Positions 1 through 8,583 of a stretch of 37,732 nucleotides of DNA are shown here, one piece after another. The stretch covers positions 1-37,732 of IMG/VR virus record IMGVR_UViG_3300047510_000088; one strand, given 5' to 3'. Under the pieces are notes generated by a model, which was not told the origin of the DNA, made no database searches, and saw nothing but the letters and a program-made list of their open reading frames with translations. Position 1 is the first letter of the stretch. Each line of letters begins with the position of its first letter. A program made the position numbers and the translations under genes. The DNA comes from a virus.

Positions 1-904
1 AACCAAAGGTGCTTGTTGCGTAAAAGTCTCCGGAAGTCTTGTTGTAAGCAAGCACCAAGTTGCCATCGCTTAATTGGCTGCCATAACTACCTGTACCACC
101 CGGACCTTTGTTGATCGGGTTCCAAGTGGGATAGTTCGTCGTCGGCGTGTCGCTCATCACGTCCGTTCCAGTGCCGGAGGTGCTGAAGTTATTAGCGGTC
201 CACGTGTTGCCGTTGCCGCTGGAATCAGTGCCGATACCGCTGCTCTCGAACTTCAGGTAGAAGCCATTGGCGCCGTAGCTGCCGCTGTACTTCTTAGGGA
301 TCCACGCTCCGGTGATGGTGTCGGTTTCACCGAAGGATGATGGAGTCAGCGCAGTTCCGTCGATTAGATTATATTCAGCTAAATAATAATTTCCGTATTC
401 AGCGGGCGAATAACCTCTGCCAATGTAGTGAGTATACGAGTCACTTAAAAGTCGTACTTGATGATTTAAGGGGAAATCTCCATAATCCAAAGATATATCT
501 GTTTGGCGCACGCCATTTGCATAAAGCTTTAATCGATCAGTGGCTGTCGCGTTTGTCGTATCTACAACTATTACAATGTGATACCAAGCTGATGGATCGC
601 GGAAAACAAGGGTCCAACCATATCCGTAGTCTGTGCCACTTTGCTTATCGTAGAAAAGCAGTCTATCTTGGCTGTTGAAATATATTTCGTTGCTATTGCT
701 GCCATCGGTATAATTTCCAAGGATTCCGTAATTAAAGGCTGCTAGTGGACCTGTTTTCTTGATCCAAAAAGATAAAGTAAAAGTCCGACGATTACTTCCT
801 GCTGCCGGAGTGCGATTCAGGTATGCGCTATCCGCCGAGTTAAACCGCAGGCTCTGCTTAATCTCATACGCACCCGATGTGTTCCAAAATTGTGCTAGAT
901 CCAT
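1..904 (-). CDS. Tail-associated LamG-like adhesin, C-terminus cut by window edge
   Basis: An open frame of 301 codons runs from ATG at 904 to the left edge without a stop, so the gene continues outside the window. The start overlaps the upstream stop by one base (TAATG). Residues about 20-210 have the pattern of a concanavalin/LamG-like beta-sandwich: a hydrophobic strand FTLSFWIKK, then WYHIVIVVD, then RLKLYANGVRQ. It is followed by the segment DSSGNGNTWTANNFS and VMSDTPTTNYPTWNP, which I recognise from many marine phage fibre proteins. It is the last visible gene of the fibre block, so a host-recognition or capsule-binding role is inferred. No catalytic motif is visible. Lectin-like adhesin is the best guess, and the exact ligand cannot be told. 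Confidence 0.75.
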   Translation of the reverse strand, partial: MDLAQFWNTSGAYEIKQSLRFNSADSAYLNRTPAAGSNRRTFTLSFWIKKTGPLAAFNYGILGNYTDGSNSNEIYFNSQDRLLFYDKQSGTDYGYGWTLVFRDPSAWYHIVIVVDTTNATATDRLKLYANGVRQTDISLDYGDFPLNHQVRLLSDSYTHYIGRGYSPAEYGNYYLAEYNLIDGTALTPSSFGETDTITGAWIPKKYSGSYGANGFYLKFESSGIGTDSSGNGNTWTANNFSTSGTGTDVMSDTPTTNYPTWNPINKGPGGTGSYGSQLSDGNLVLAYNKTSGDFYATSTFG

Positions 905-1278
905 TAGGCAATACCCTCCGTCCAGTTACCCAGCAGAATCTGAGAACTACTTACCACGTAGTACGGAACAATTGCTGGGAACGTAGCCGGAGCGGTATAA
1001 GATCCACCTGGGAAATCAAAGTTACTGCCAAACGAAGTAGGAGCAGCAGTAACACGAATAAGACCACTGGTCCCAGCAACAGCGTTAGTAGGGTTAGGAA
1101 TAGCAATAGCACCACACGTCCAGAAGTTACCAGTGCTCAGGTCAAAGGTAGAGACGGTGATGGTGCGTTCAGTAGAGGAGATAGTGCCAGCAAGAGCAGC
1201 ACTGCCGTTAGTGTTAAAGGTCAGGGTTTCAACCGTAGCGTTTGGGTTGAGGACCTTTTCGGTTTTTAGTTTGCTCAT
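904..1278 (-). CDS. Small structural or fibre-accessory protein, unknown
   Basis: 124 aa starting MSKLKTEKVLNPNATVETLT. The composition is rich in T, S, A, N and G with beta-strand periodicity, as in phage fibre and adhesin domains. It has no signal peptide or catalytic motif. The start overlaps the 3' end of the preceding gene by four bases (ATGA), and its stop overlaps the next start, so it is translated as part of the fibre operon. By position it is a tail or fibre accessory protein. I do not recognise a named family. The long plus-strand frames over the same region are shadows. Confidence 0.7.
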   Translation of the reverse strand: MSKLKTEKVLNPNATVETLTFNTNGSAALAGTISSTERTITVSTFDLSTGNFWTCGAIAIPNPTNAVAGTSGLIRVTAAPTSFGSNFDFPGGSYTAPATFPAIVPYYVVSSSQILLGNWTEGIA

Positions 1279-1592
1279 TGTGCTGGCTCCTCATTGGGAT
1301 ACGGATAGAGGCTGCGGATCTCAGCAACCTTGAGTTGCCACTCTTCAATGGTGGCTTCACCGCGTTGAGCCTTAAAGAACAGTGGGTCGGCTTCGTTGCG
1401 GTAGGCGGTGGCGCGGTTGCGTTGAGCAGCTGCCAGTGCCTGCTCCTGGGCGACGATGATCGCTGCGGCGTCGACTTTGGCTTGGTCTAGCTGGATCTGG
1501 TTGCCGTCTGCATCTTTGACTCCAAACCCGTCTTCAATAGTGACGGCATTTGGGTATGCCTTGCGGATTGCATCGTGGTTGTAAGTCGTCAT
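1275..1592 (-). CDS. Fibre-operon small protein, possible fibre assembly factor
   Basis: 105 aa. The N-terminus MTTYNHDAIRKAYP and the motif VTIEDGFGVKDADGNQIQLD resemble short phage tail-fibre accessory proteins that describe a position or index. The rest is strongly helical: an Ala/Gln-rich stretch at residues 35-70, then ADPLFFKAQRGEATIEEW and a proline-rich tail. This second half is a common ending of cyanophage and pelagiphage proteins next to fibre genes. It is read between two beta-rich fibre-type genes with four-base overlaps on both sides. A chaperone or assembly role is inferred from position and small helical make-up. No enzyme motif is present. Confidence 0.7.
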   Translation of the reverse strand: MTTYNHDAIRKAYPNAVTIEDGFGVKDADGNQIQLDQAKVDAAAIIVAQEQALAAAQRNRATAYRNEADPLFFKAQRGEATIEEWQLKVAEIRSLYPYPNEEPAQ

Positions 1593-2218
1593 GATGCAAT
1601 CTCCATAAGTGTCAGATGGGAGGCGGCCCTGTGCTCGTAAGAATCGGTAAGGTCTGAGTTAATTTGGGTCCTGTTGACGTACAGGGTGGTCCCACCTTGC
1701 GCTGATGCTTGAGCACCGTATGTATAGGATCCAGATGCGCCCGGCGAATCAACTCCAATAAACGAAAAGCCACTGCTGTGACTACTGGAGTCGTTGTAGA
1801 ACTTGATGCTGGTTTGGCCTCTAGTGCCAGCTGCGGCTCCTAACAAGATTCTTGTCCCGCCTCTGGTAACAGCGAATGATCCTGAGGCGCCATTGGCTGT
1901 ACTTGCTTGGCCGATGGTAAGCATGATCAAAACTTTGCTAGAGCTGGAGGCCAAAGTAATTGACGAGTTCAGCCCGGTTATTTGCTCAAAAGTATTCGCG
2001 GCAGAGGTGCTGAACTCACCCGTGTAATCAGTAGTCACCACCTGCAAAATCTTCCCAGCCGTTACACTTTGCCAACTCAGCGCACCGCTGCCATTCGTCT
2101 GCAGGTACTGCCCGTTTGTCCCGTTTCCATTCGGCAGGACAAGCGTGTTGCTACCAGCGGTTGCCGGTGCATCAATTTCCACATAGCCGGATGTGGAACC
2201 GTTAAGTCTTAGGGTCAT
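1589..2218 (-). CDS. Tail fibre/adhesin-like protein
   Basis: 209 aa. The N-terminus MTLRLNGSTSGYVEIDAPA and the following GSNTLVLPNGNGTNGQYLQT with GALSWQSV is a widespread module found at the start or middle of marine phage fibre proteins. Residues 60-209 are a Ser/Gly/Thr-rich beta domain with no enzyme motif. A strong Shine-Dalgarno sequence (GAGGAGGTGA) lies directly upstream of the ATG, after a 62-base gap, so this gene is initiated independently of the upstream fibre. It probably decorates or extends the tail fibre. The specific ligand is unknown. Confidence 0.75.
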   Translation of the reverse strand: MTLRLNGSTSGYVEIDAPATAGSNTLVLPNGNGTNGQYLQTNGSGALSWQSVTAGKILQVVTTDYTGEFSTSAANTFEQITGLNSSITLASSSSKVLIMLTIGQASTANGASGSFAVTRGGTRILLGAAAGTRGQTSIKFYNDSSSHSSGFSFIGVDSPGASGSYTYGAQASAQGGTTLYVNRTQINSDLTDSYEHRAASHLTLMEIAS

Positions 2219-2280
2219 TGGGTCACCTCCTCAGTGTGCTGTTGTGTGTTGTAAATCATGAGAGTCATAAGAGAAGGGGA
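2219..2280 (-). promoter_or_regulatory. Short gap with strong ribosome binding site
   Basis: This 62-base gap separates two fibre-type genes. Reading on the minus strand, it ends in GAGGAGGTGACCC just before the ATG at 2218, one of the best Shine-Dalgarno matches in the window. The rest is a short pyrimidine/A-rich stretch with no clear promoter or hairpin terminator. It decides the start of the downstream gene and suggests a high, uncoupled translation rate. Confidence 0.6.
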
Positions 2281-3270
2281 CTACGCGCTTTCAAGGGCAG
2301 ACAAGCGGTCTTCCAAGGATTCAATTTTGGCTGTCGCCTCTTGCAGCGCCTTGACTAAAACCGGAATCAGGGAGTCGTAACTAATACCAAGCGGGATAAT
2401 CTCGGTGTCTTCATCGTTGCCAGTAATTGCCGACTTGACACCGCTAAAAACAGCTTCTGGTACAACTGAAACCAATTCATCAGCAATGAAGCCAATAATT
2501 TCTTGGTTTGGATCACCGCCGATAGCCGTATAAGTTCTGGGCTGAATAGCCTTAACCGCGTCCAGTCCCTGCTTAAGATCGGCAATGTTTTCTTTTGCCA
2601 GTCGAGAAGAAGTATCGTAATAAACTTCTTTTGTAGACGTATCGTATTTAATGTTCGCCATTGCGGAAACTGATCCGCTTAGCGTATAGAGAAACAAAGA
2701 GCCATCGTTCGTAATCCTCATCCGCTCCGTCGGAGAACTCGCTCCATCCGCAGTAGTGGAGAACACAAGTCTCCCCGGCATGTCATTAGCGCCACCCCCA
2801 GATACAGCGCCATCTACATAGCCAGCAATCGAAGCTGCTGGATTAGCCGCTGTGCCATTCGTTCCGGCAAATCTAATTTCGCCAAGAACGTCATCTTGAG
2901 CTACAGCCGTTACAGCACCTAAGCTCGTTCCTTTGCTTCTGCCTAACTCCAAATAGGCGCCGAGACCTGCCACATCGCTGTTGGAATAGATGCCAGCGGT
3001 CGTAAAAACACTGGTTGCACCAGCAGTTTCTAATTGCAATTTATGGTTTCCGCCCGCTCCACCAGTGGTGTAGGTACGCGCAGTAGCCGTACCAACTAAC
3101 ACCCTTCCGCTGCTATCAACCGTCGCCCGAGTTGTGCCGCCCGTGTTGATGTTGACCGTATCAGCGCCAAAGCTGATGCCGGTGTTTGAGTCTGTCCCCT
3201 GCAGGGCGGGCGTTCCAGCAGTGCCGTCAATGCCCGAAATACCAGAGGTTCCGTTAATTTGAATAGACAT
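2281..3270 (-). CDS. Tail fibre/spike with C-terminal S74 self-cleaving chaperone
   Basis: 329 aa. Residues 1-210 are Gly/Thr/Ser-rich beta repeats (INGTSGISGIDG, TGGTTRATVDSSGRV) typical of trimeric fibre shafts. Residues 215-329 fit the intramolecular chaperone auto-processing domain (peptidase S74): the entry motif DTSSRLAKENI at 219-229, then the conserved block with IGFIADELVSVVPEAV, and a final coiled coil (YDSLIPVLVKALQEATAKIESLEDRL). In that family a Ser/Lys pair in the entry motif cuts the chaperone off after the trimer has folded. S221 or S222 and K226 are candidates here. The C-terminal coiled coil would trimerise the precursor. It lies two bases behind the gp17-like fibre gene. 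Confidence 0.85.
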   Translation of the reverse strand: MSIQINGTSGISGIDGTAGTPALQGTDSNTGISFGADTVNINTGGTTRATVDSSGRVLVGTATARTYTTGGAGGNHKLQLETAGATSVFTTAGIYSNSDVAGLGAYLELGRSKGTSLGAVTAVAQDDVLGEIRFAGTNGTAANPAASIAGYVDGAVSGGGANDMPGRLVFSTTADGASSPTERMRITNDGSLFLYTLSGSVSAMANIKYDTSTKEVYYDTSSRLAKENIADLKQGLDAVKAIQPRTYTAIGGDPNQEIIGFIADELVSVVPEAVFSGVKSAITGNDEDTEIIPLGISYDSLIPVLVKALQEATAKIESLEDRLSALESA

Positions 3271-3272
3271 AA

Positions 3273-4664
3273 TTAAACAATTACCCAGTTAGAACCAGTA
3301 GGAATGGTGACGGTGGCGCCACTTGAAATTGTGATGGGACCAGCCGAAAGAGCGTTCTTATTGGTGGTCAAGGTATAAGAAGTGGTTACTGTTTGACCAT
3401 TCTCATAGAACACATCGTCCGTACCACCACCAGCTGCTCCACCAGCAGTACCCCAACTCAGGTTGCCAGCACCGTCAGACTTAAGAGCGTGACCAGAGAC
3501 GGTTGCATCAGCATTTGGCAGTGTCCAGGTAACATTTGCTGCGATGGTGCTTGGTGCTTGGAAAGCTACCCAGTTACCACCGTGACCAGTTGCTTCACCA
3601 AAACGAAGATCGGATTGGTTATCGAGAGTAATGTCACCGGTAAGGGTTCCACCGGTAAGGTTCAGCTTCTCATCAGTTAACTCTTGAATAGCACCTTGAA
3701 CGTTATTAGACGCAATAGTGCTGTACGGAGTAAAGCTAATGTTTGCTGCATCACCAGGAACATAAGCAGTAACCCAAGCACTACCTGTATAAACCTTCAT
3801 CACCGAAGAGGTGGTGTTGTAATACAGGTCACCAGCGTTCAGTGGATCACCGTCGTTATCTACGGTTGGATCACTCGCCTTAGCACCAAGGTAACGATCA
3901 TCAAAGCTGTCAAATGCAGCAAGAGCAGACGCAGCAGAAGAGGCAGCACTGGTAGCACTGTTAGCTGCGCTAGTGGCACTTGTAGCGGCGTTAGAGGCGC
4001 TTGTAGAGGCGTTAGAGGCAGAGGTACTAGCGTTGCTTGCAGACGTGCTAGCGGCGCTTGCAGAGCCTGCTGCAGCAGTTGCAGAAGTGCTTGCGTTAGA
4101 CGCTGAGGTAGATGCAGCACTCGCAGACGAAGCTGCGTTGGTTGCACTTGTGGATGCGTTGCTAGCAGATGTAGCAGCAGCCGAAGCTGAAGCAGCAGCA
4201 GCTGTTGCAGACGCACTAACTGAACCAACTTGACTGTCTACATAAGCCTTGGTTGAAGCATCAGCGTTGTTGGTAGGCGTAGCAAGATTAACGATCTTGT
4301 AGTTAGCCATGTCCAGCTGCCCAGACATGGTTCCACCAGTACGGTCAAGGAAACGATCCTTAACTTCTTGGACTGTGTAATTAGACTGAAGGAAGTTATC
4401 ATTCAGATCCTGGGCACGGATGGCTGAACCTGCAAAGAAGGTGGATTGCAGATTGTCAGTATCCGTGTCCCTGTAGATCCTGATCGCTACACCAGCTCCA
4501 GGAGCAGTGGTGAACGAAATAGTTGTAGCGTTGGCAAGGGTGTATGCAGTTGTAACTGTTCCATTAAGACTTACCTTAATGTCAGTCTCTTCAAGATATG
4601 GAAAAGTGAAGGAATAGTTTGTGGTTGAACCATTCCCTGTATATGTGTTTTGAGTTACAGCCAT
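3273..4664 (-). CDS. 17: T7 gp17-like tail fibre protein
   Basis: 463 aa. Residues 1-140 match the N-terminal tail-attachment domain of T7 gp17: MAVTQNTYTGNGSTTNYSFTF, the segment FTTAPGAGVAIRIYRDT, and AIRAQDLNDNFLQ, followed by FLDRTGGTMSGQLDM. This domain docks the fibre to the tail tube. Residues 147-250 are a nearly pure Ala/Ser/Thr/Asn heptad repeat, a long trimeric coiled coil shaft. Residues 255-463 contain two fibre modules, one with DPTVDNDGDPLNAGDLYYNT, and no S74 chaperone. The protein is shorter than T7 gp17 (553 aa), and receptor-binding parts are probably supplied by the genes downstream. Confidence 0.92.
   Translation of the reverse strand: MAVTQNTYTGNGSTTNYSFTFPYLEETDIKVSLNGTVTTAYTLANATTISFTTAPGAGVAIRIYRDTDTDNLQSTFFAGSAIRAQDLNDNFLQSNYTVQEVKDRFLDRTGGTMSGQLDMANYKIVNLATPTNNADASTKAYVDSQVGSVSASATAAAASASAAATSASNASTSATNAASSASAASTSASNASTSATAAAGSASAASTSASNASTSASNASTSASNAATSATSAANSATSAASSAASALAAFDSFDDRYLGAKASDPTVDNDGDPLNAGDLYYNTTSSVMKVYTGSAWVTAYVPGDAANISFTPYSTIASNNVQGAIQELTDEKLNLTGGTLTGDITLDNQSDLRFGEATGHGGNWVAFQAPSTIAANVTWTLPNADATVSGHALKSDGAGNLSWGTAGGAAGGGTDDVFYENGQTVTTSYTLTTNKNALSAGPITISSGATVTIPTGSNWVIV
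3915..4226 (-). repeat. Heptad-coding low-complexity repeat in fibre shaft
   Basis: The DNA encodes consecutive seven-residue units of the type SASNAST, SASAAST, SATSAAN for about 104 residues. The 21-base period is visible on the plus strand as recurring gcgttagaggc and gtagcgg-type blocks. The same sequence produces long false open frames on both strands. It is a coding repeat, not a CRISPR, because the units are contiguous and have no spacers. Confidence 0.85.
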
Positions 4665-4695
4665 TTACGCTAGTAAGTAATTGGGAATGGGTGGA

Positions 4696-7600
4696 TTATT
4701 TGTTTTGCCATTGCAGAATGGATACACCACGCTGCTGGTAGGCTTTATCTAGACCTTGTTCGTATTGCCGACGCATCACTTCATCACGGTTGCTAAGTTG
4801 AACTTCAGCCATACGCTTAGCACGATCAAGAGCTACGTCAATCTGACGATACAGGTTCATCCATTGGTTAGGATCAATACGAGATCCGTTACCACGTTCA
4901 GTCTTAATAGATTCACGCCACACTTTAGCATCGGTACCTTGCATGATACGTTGCAGTTCACCTTTCAGGTAACCTTGCTGACCTATCAAAGAGAAGAGTT
5001 CAGAACGTTCTTTAGGAGTATACTCAACGCCTTTGGTGCTTTTGTTAAAGCTAGGACGTGAGTCGTATTCGATATCCAGCAGGAACTGACGCTCAGCAGA
5101 TTGACCATCATACACCTTCATCGGAGACACAGCATTCCATGCCCGAACAAAGAAGTTCTCAGGATAACCAACTTTACTGCCATCAATCCAGTCGTGCTTA
5201 TCAGGCAGTGCACCTTTAGAATCCACAACATCCAAGAACTTATTACGGTTACGAAGAAGTTGAGTGAACTCCATATCCAACTCACGTAGAGACGGTGCCA
5301 TAAGGCGACCAAGCTCGTTACGTGCGCCGGCTAGGGGAGCAAGAGAGTTAGCAAAAGATGCTGCCCAACGATTCACTGCTGCAGGGTTACCAGACAAAAC
5401 GTCGTTCATCGGTTCGATACCAGCAAGCATAGATTTGTTAGTCAGGTTACCTGCAAGAATAAACCCAAGCTTGTTGATGGTAGTTTCAAGATCGTTTTCA
5501 GTAATGGAATCAAAGTTATCCATTACGTCAGCAGTCAAAGCCAGGAAGTCAGAGATAGGACCAAGACCATCGTAGCTGTACCACTTACCATCCCAACCTT
5601 TGAAAGTACGGGGTTTCCAACCAAGCTCTTGACGAACCTTATTACGTTGTTCATCATAGTGACCATTACCACGAAGACCACCGTTAACAAACATAGCACC
5701 GGCTGCCATCATAGTGATAGTACCGATAGCCTTACGTCCACGAACTTCAGCACGAAGAGTGTTGAACGTATCCATCATGTTGTCATCAACAGGCAACCCA
5801 CGCTTAGTAAGAATGGTCTGTACTTCATCAACAGTGAAGTTACTAAGAGGTTTGTAGGCAATCTCGTTGTACTCCCTAACAAATATGGAAACAGGACTGT
5901 GCTTATTAGCCATGTCCAAGATATTCATACTTGTTCGTGGGAACATCAAGAATGGTTTCAAAACAGGGTACTGCCTAATGATACTAGACAAGCCCTCAAC
6001 ACCGGGGCTATCCAAGTTCATAGCGATTTCACGAGTAGCGTAATCAATCGCTTCGTTGGTAATCATCCCAGAAGAATCAAACATTTTACTGTAATGTTCA
6101 TCCAGGGCTTTCTTCATACCATCAGCATCAAGTTTACGACCACCATCAATGAACTTGTCGTAGATCTGACCACGTGCTTCTGCGTTAGCAATAACAGCTC
6201 GTGCAAAGCCATCCAATGCCGTCATAGCATTCGGACCAAACCGAAGCCACGGATTGTTAGCCATATCTTGTAAAGCCTCAGCCTTGTAATAAAGAGCCAT
6301 TGGACCTTCATTACCTGACTTTTGAGCAGCCATAGCATACGAATGAAGAATATCCATTGTCTGCTCATTCTTTTGCATTACATCATCTCGGATAATGTAA
6401 CCAACAGAATTAGGATCTGCAGCAGCTTTACGGAACACATCGGTCATGTGCTTTATACCTTTCTGCATGGTATCAGCAAAAGCTGAGTATTGATACCAAC
6501 CACGCTTAAGGGTCTTAATATCACCACCAAGTATAGCACCACCAAGAACAGTAACCGGCTTTTCAAGCAGCATAGCTGCGTTAGCAAATCCAGCCTTAAG
6601 TGGAGTAGATACAGAAGTCAGAATAGAGTTGTAGATGTTACTCCACATACCCTGAACAATAACGTTAGGGATTTCAGGAGAACCATCAACAAAGAACTTA
6701 GGGAACCAATCACCAAGACTTTGATCAACAAACCTGTTGAGCTTAGCCATTGTATCCACGTTACCGTCAGTAAACTCCCACGCCATCTCCAACGGCTTGA
6801 GGTACTCAGGACGCTCCTTAGAGACTTGACGAAGAGTGTCAACGGTACGCTTAGCACGCTCAATGATTTCAAGATCAGTTGCTTTCTTGGTTTCATTAAA
6901 GCTATCAATCATCTGCATAACTTTACTGAACTCTTTCTCGTTCAGATGATTGTAGATCTCTTTCAGGCTACCAAACCCTTCAGTTCTAATCTGCTTATTC
7001 CTACCGTGAATAACAGTAAGATATTCAATCTTATCAAGGATCTGTTCTTGAGCACGTTCAATAGCTGCTGTACCGTCCATAAGACGTGAACCTTCAGCCA
7101 AGTCAGAAACTTGACCAGCCAGTGAAGTAGCAAGCAAACCTTGAGCGCCTGTTTTATTCAGATCAATGTAAGCTTCACGAAGACCACGCAAAGCAACCAA
7201 AGCTCCACCAGCAGCAAGATCACCCTTGGCACCTTCAACAAACTTCTCAGCACCGTCTACAACTTCAGTAAACTCTTGGAAGATCTTTTTCATGGCTTCA
7301 GGATCCATACGGGGATCCAACAGCACTGCACCAAGTCTTTGTGCTTCAGCGATAGCTTCGTCTGATGTAATGGTCTTACCGTCACTCAGTTTGTATTCCC
7401 ATTTACCAGCAGAGTTGAGTGAATCAACAAGTGATTGATCAACTGAATCGAACATATCTGGATCAGCATTACGAAGTACATACTTCATAGCTGGTTCAGA
7501 GAAGAAGTTACCAAGTCTTCCGTAGACAGTACCGTAGTTATTAGCAATACGTGTTTGGTCTACAGCAGCACCAACAACTCCCAACGGGTCTACGCTACGA

Positions 7601-8580
7601 ACACCAGCTTCTTCTACATCAAATACATCGTGGATACCAAGGTATGCACCTTCTTTATTGTTAGCTACACCGTAATCAGCTCGTTCATCAAGAACTTCTT
7701 CCCGACGCCCTGCAGACTCAAACACTTCATCAGCAGCTGATTGAGTATCTGTGTCGTGTTGCTTTTTAAAGTTTATAGCTTGTTCATCTTTTGGAATGAA
7801 CCCAGTAGCTTGCTTGGTACCAACAGTAGCTTTGAGAAGTTTAGCACCACCAACCAATAGGTCAGTAAAGATACCAAGACCAACACCTTCGTTGACATTC
7901 TTAGCCCGCTTTACATCAGGACTATCAGAGTCAAGGGTAGCCCAATCATCCGAAATCCAACTAAAGGTTTTGGGGAACATCTTCTTCAGACTACCTTGAA
8001 GGTTGTCATCAGTTTCGTTCAGCTTGTTTGTGGCATCAACAAATGCACCTGCACCTGCAGCCACACCAGCTTCACCCAACCATTTTACCAGTGCATTCTT
8101 ACCAAGTTCCCACTTAACTTTAGCTTGGGTTGCAGCACCGGCTGCTCCAAGACCTTTGGTAAGTAGAACAGTAGGGAGAACAACTGAAGAGATTTCCCGA
8201 GCTGCTTGAAACAACTCATTCTTAAATTTAGGGATCTTAGGAAGATCAGGTGTAGGCAGTACATTATACAAATCCACTGCCCAGTCAACCATACCAGTCG
8301 GAGCTGCAAGACCACCTTCAAAGATGTTCCTAGCTGCTTGACCAATATCCTTAGGGATAATACCTGTGGACTCTTCTTGAGCTTGTGTGGGAGCCGAAGC
8401 CCCCGCTTGTGCTGGTTTAGGCGTACCCGCTGCAGCAGTAGGTGAGGCAGCCGCTTGTTCAGCTGCCTGCATAGTCATGACTGTTTGTTCAGACTGAGCC
8501 TTTTCTTGAAGAAGTTGATTTCTAACGTCTTCACTTAAAGGCTCGTCCTTCGCGTTAAAGTCCTCGTAAGGATTGTACAT
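4696..8580 (-). CDS. 16: Internal virion protein D (gp16-like)
   Basis: 1294 aa, close to T7 gp16 (1318 aa), in the gp16 position between gp15 and the fibre. In T7 this protein is ejected into the cell and helps form the trans-envelope DNA channel. The N-terminal 80 residues are Q/A/E/P-rich and disordered. Hydrophobic segments with Gly/Ala (about residues 130-185 and 230-250) may contact the membrane. The remainder is mostly helical with long charged stretches. Unlike T7 gp16, no lytic transglycosylase motif is visible near its N-terminus. That domain is in the neighbouring gp15-like protein instead. The start at 8580 follows the gp15 stop by three bases. Confidence 0.85.
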   Translation of the reverse strand: MYNPYEDFNAKDEPLSEDVRNQLLQEKAQSEQTVMTMQAAEQAAASPTAAAGTPKPAQAGASAPTQAQEESTGIIPKDIGQAARNIFEGGLAAPTGMVDWAVDLYNVLPTPDLPKIPKFKNELFQAAREISSVVLPTVLLTKGLGAAGAATQAKVKWELGKNALVKWLGEAGVAAGAGAFVDATNKLNETDDNLQGSLKKMFPKTFSWISDDWATLDSDSPDVKRAKNVNEGVGLGIFTDLLVGGAKLLKATVGTKQATGFIPKDEQAINFKKQHDTDTQSAADEVFESAGRREEVLDERADYGVANNKEGAYLGIHDVFDVEEAGVRSVDPLGVVGAAVDQTRIANNYGTVYGRLGNFFSEPAMKYVLRNADPDMFDSVDQSLVDSLNSAGKWEYKLSDGKTITSDEAIAEAQRLGAVLLDPRMDPEAMKKIFQEFTEVVDGAEKFVEGAKGDLAAGGALVALRGLREAYIDLNKTGAQGLLATSLAGQVSDLAEGSRLMDGTAAIERAQEQILDKIEYLTVIHGRNKQIRTEGFGSLKEIYNHLNEKEFSKVMQMIDSFNETKKATDLEIIERAKRTVDTLRQVSKERPEYLKPLEMAWEFTDGNVDTMAKLNRFVDQSLGDWFPKFFVDGSPEIPNVIVQGMWSNIYNSILTSVSTPLKAGFANAAMLLEKPVTVLGGAILGGDIKTLKRGWYQYSAFADTMQKGIKHMTDVFRKAAADPNSVGYIIRDDVMQKNEQTMDILHSYAMAAQKSGNEGPMALYYKAEALQDMANNPWLRFGPNAMTALDGFARAVIANAEARGQIYDKFIDGGRKLDADGMKKALDEHYSKMFDSSGMITNEAIDYATREIAMNLDSPGVEGLSSIIRQYPVLKPFLMFPRTSMNILDMANKHSPVSIFVREYNEIAYKPLSNFTVDEVQTILTKRGLPVDDNMMDTFNTLRAEVRGRKAIGTITMMAAGAMFVNGGLRGNGHYDEQRNKVRQELGWKPRTFKGWDGKWYSYDGLGPISDFLALTADVMDNFDSITENDLETTINKLGFILAGNLTNKSMLAGIEPMNDVLSGNPAAVNRWAASFANSLAPLAGARNELGRLMAPSLRELDMEFTQLLRNRNKFLDVVDSKGALPDKHDWIDGSKVGYPENFFVRAWNAVSPMKVYDGQSAERQFLLDIEYDSRPSFNKSTKGVEYTPKERSELFSLIGQQGYLKGELQRIMQGTDAKVWRESIKTERGNGSRIDPNQWMNLYRQIDVALDRAKRMAEVQLSNRDEVMRRQYEQGLDKAYQQRGVSILQWQNK

Positions 8581-8583
8581 TTT

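Noticed and set aside
3915-4226. CRISPR-like repeat array
   Set aside because: The units are contiguous, degenerate and coding, with no spacers.
3973-4233. Ala/Leu/Val-rich plus-strand frame of 86 codons
   Set aside because: It is only the complement of the Ala/Ser/Thr heptad repeat in the fibre shaft.
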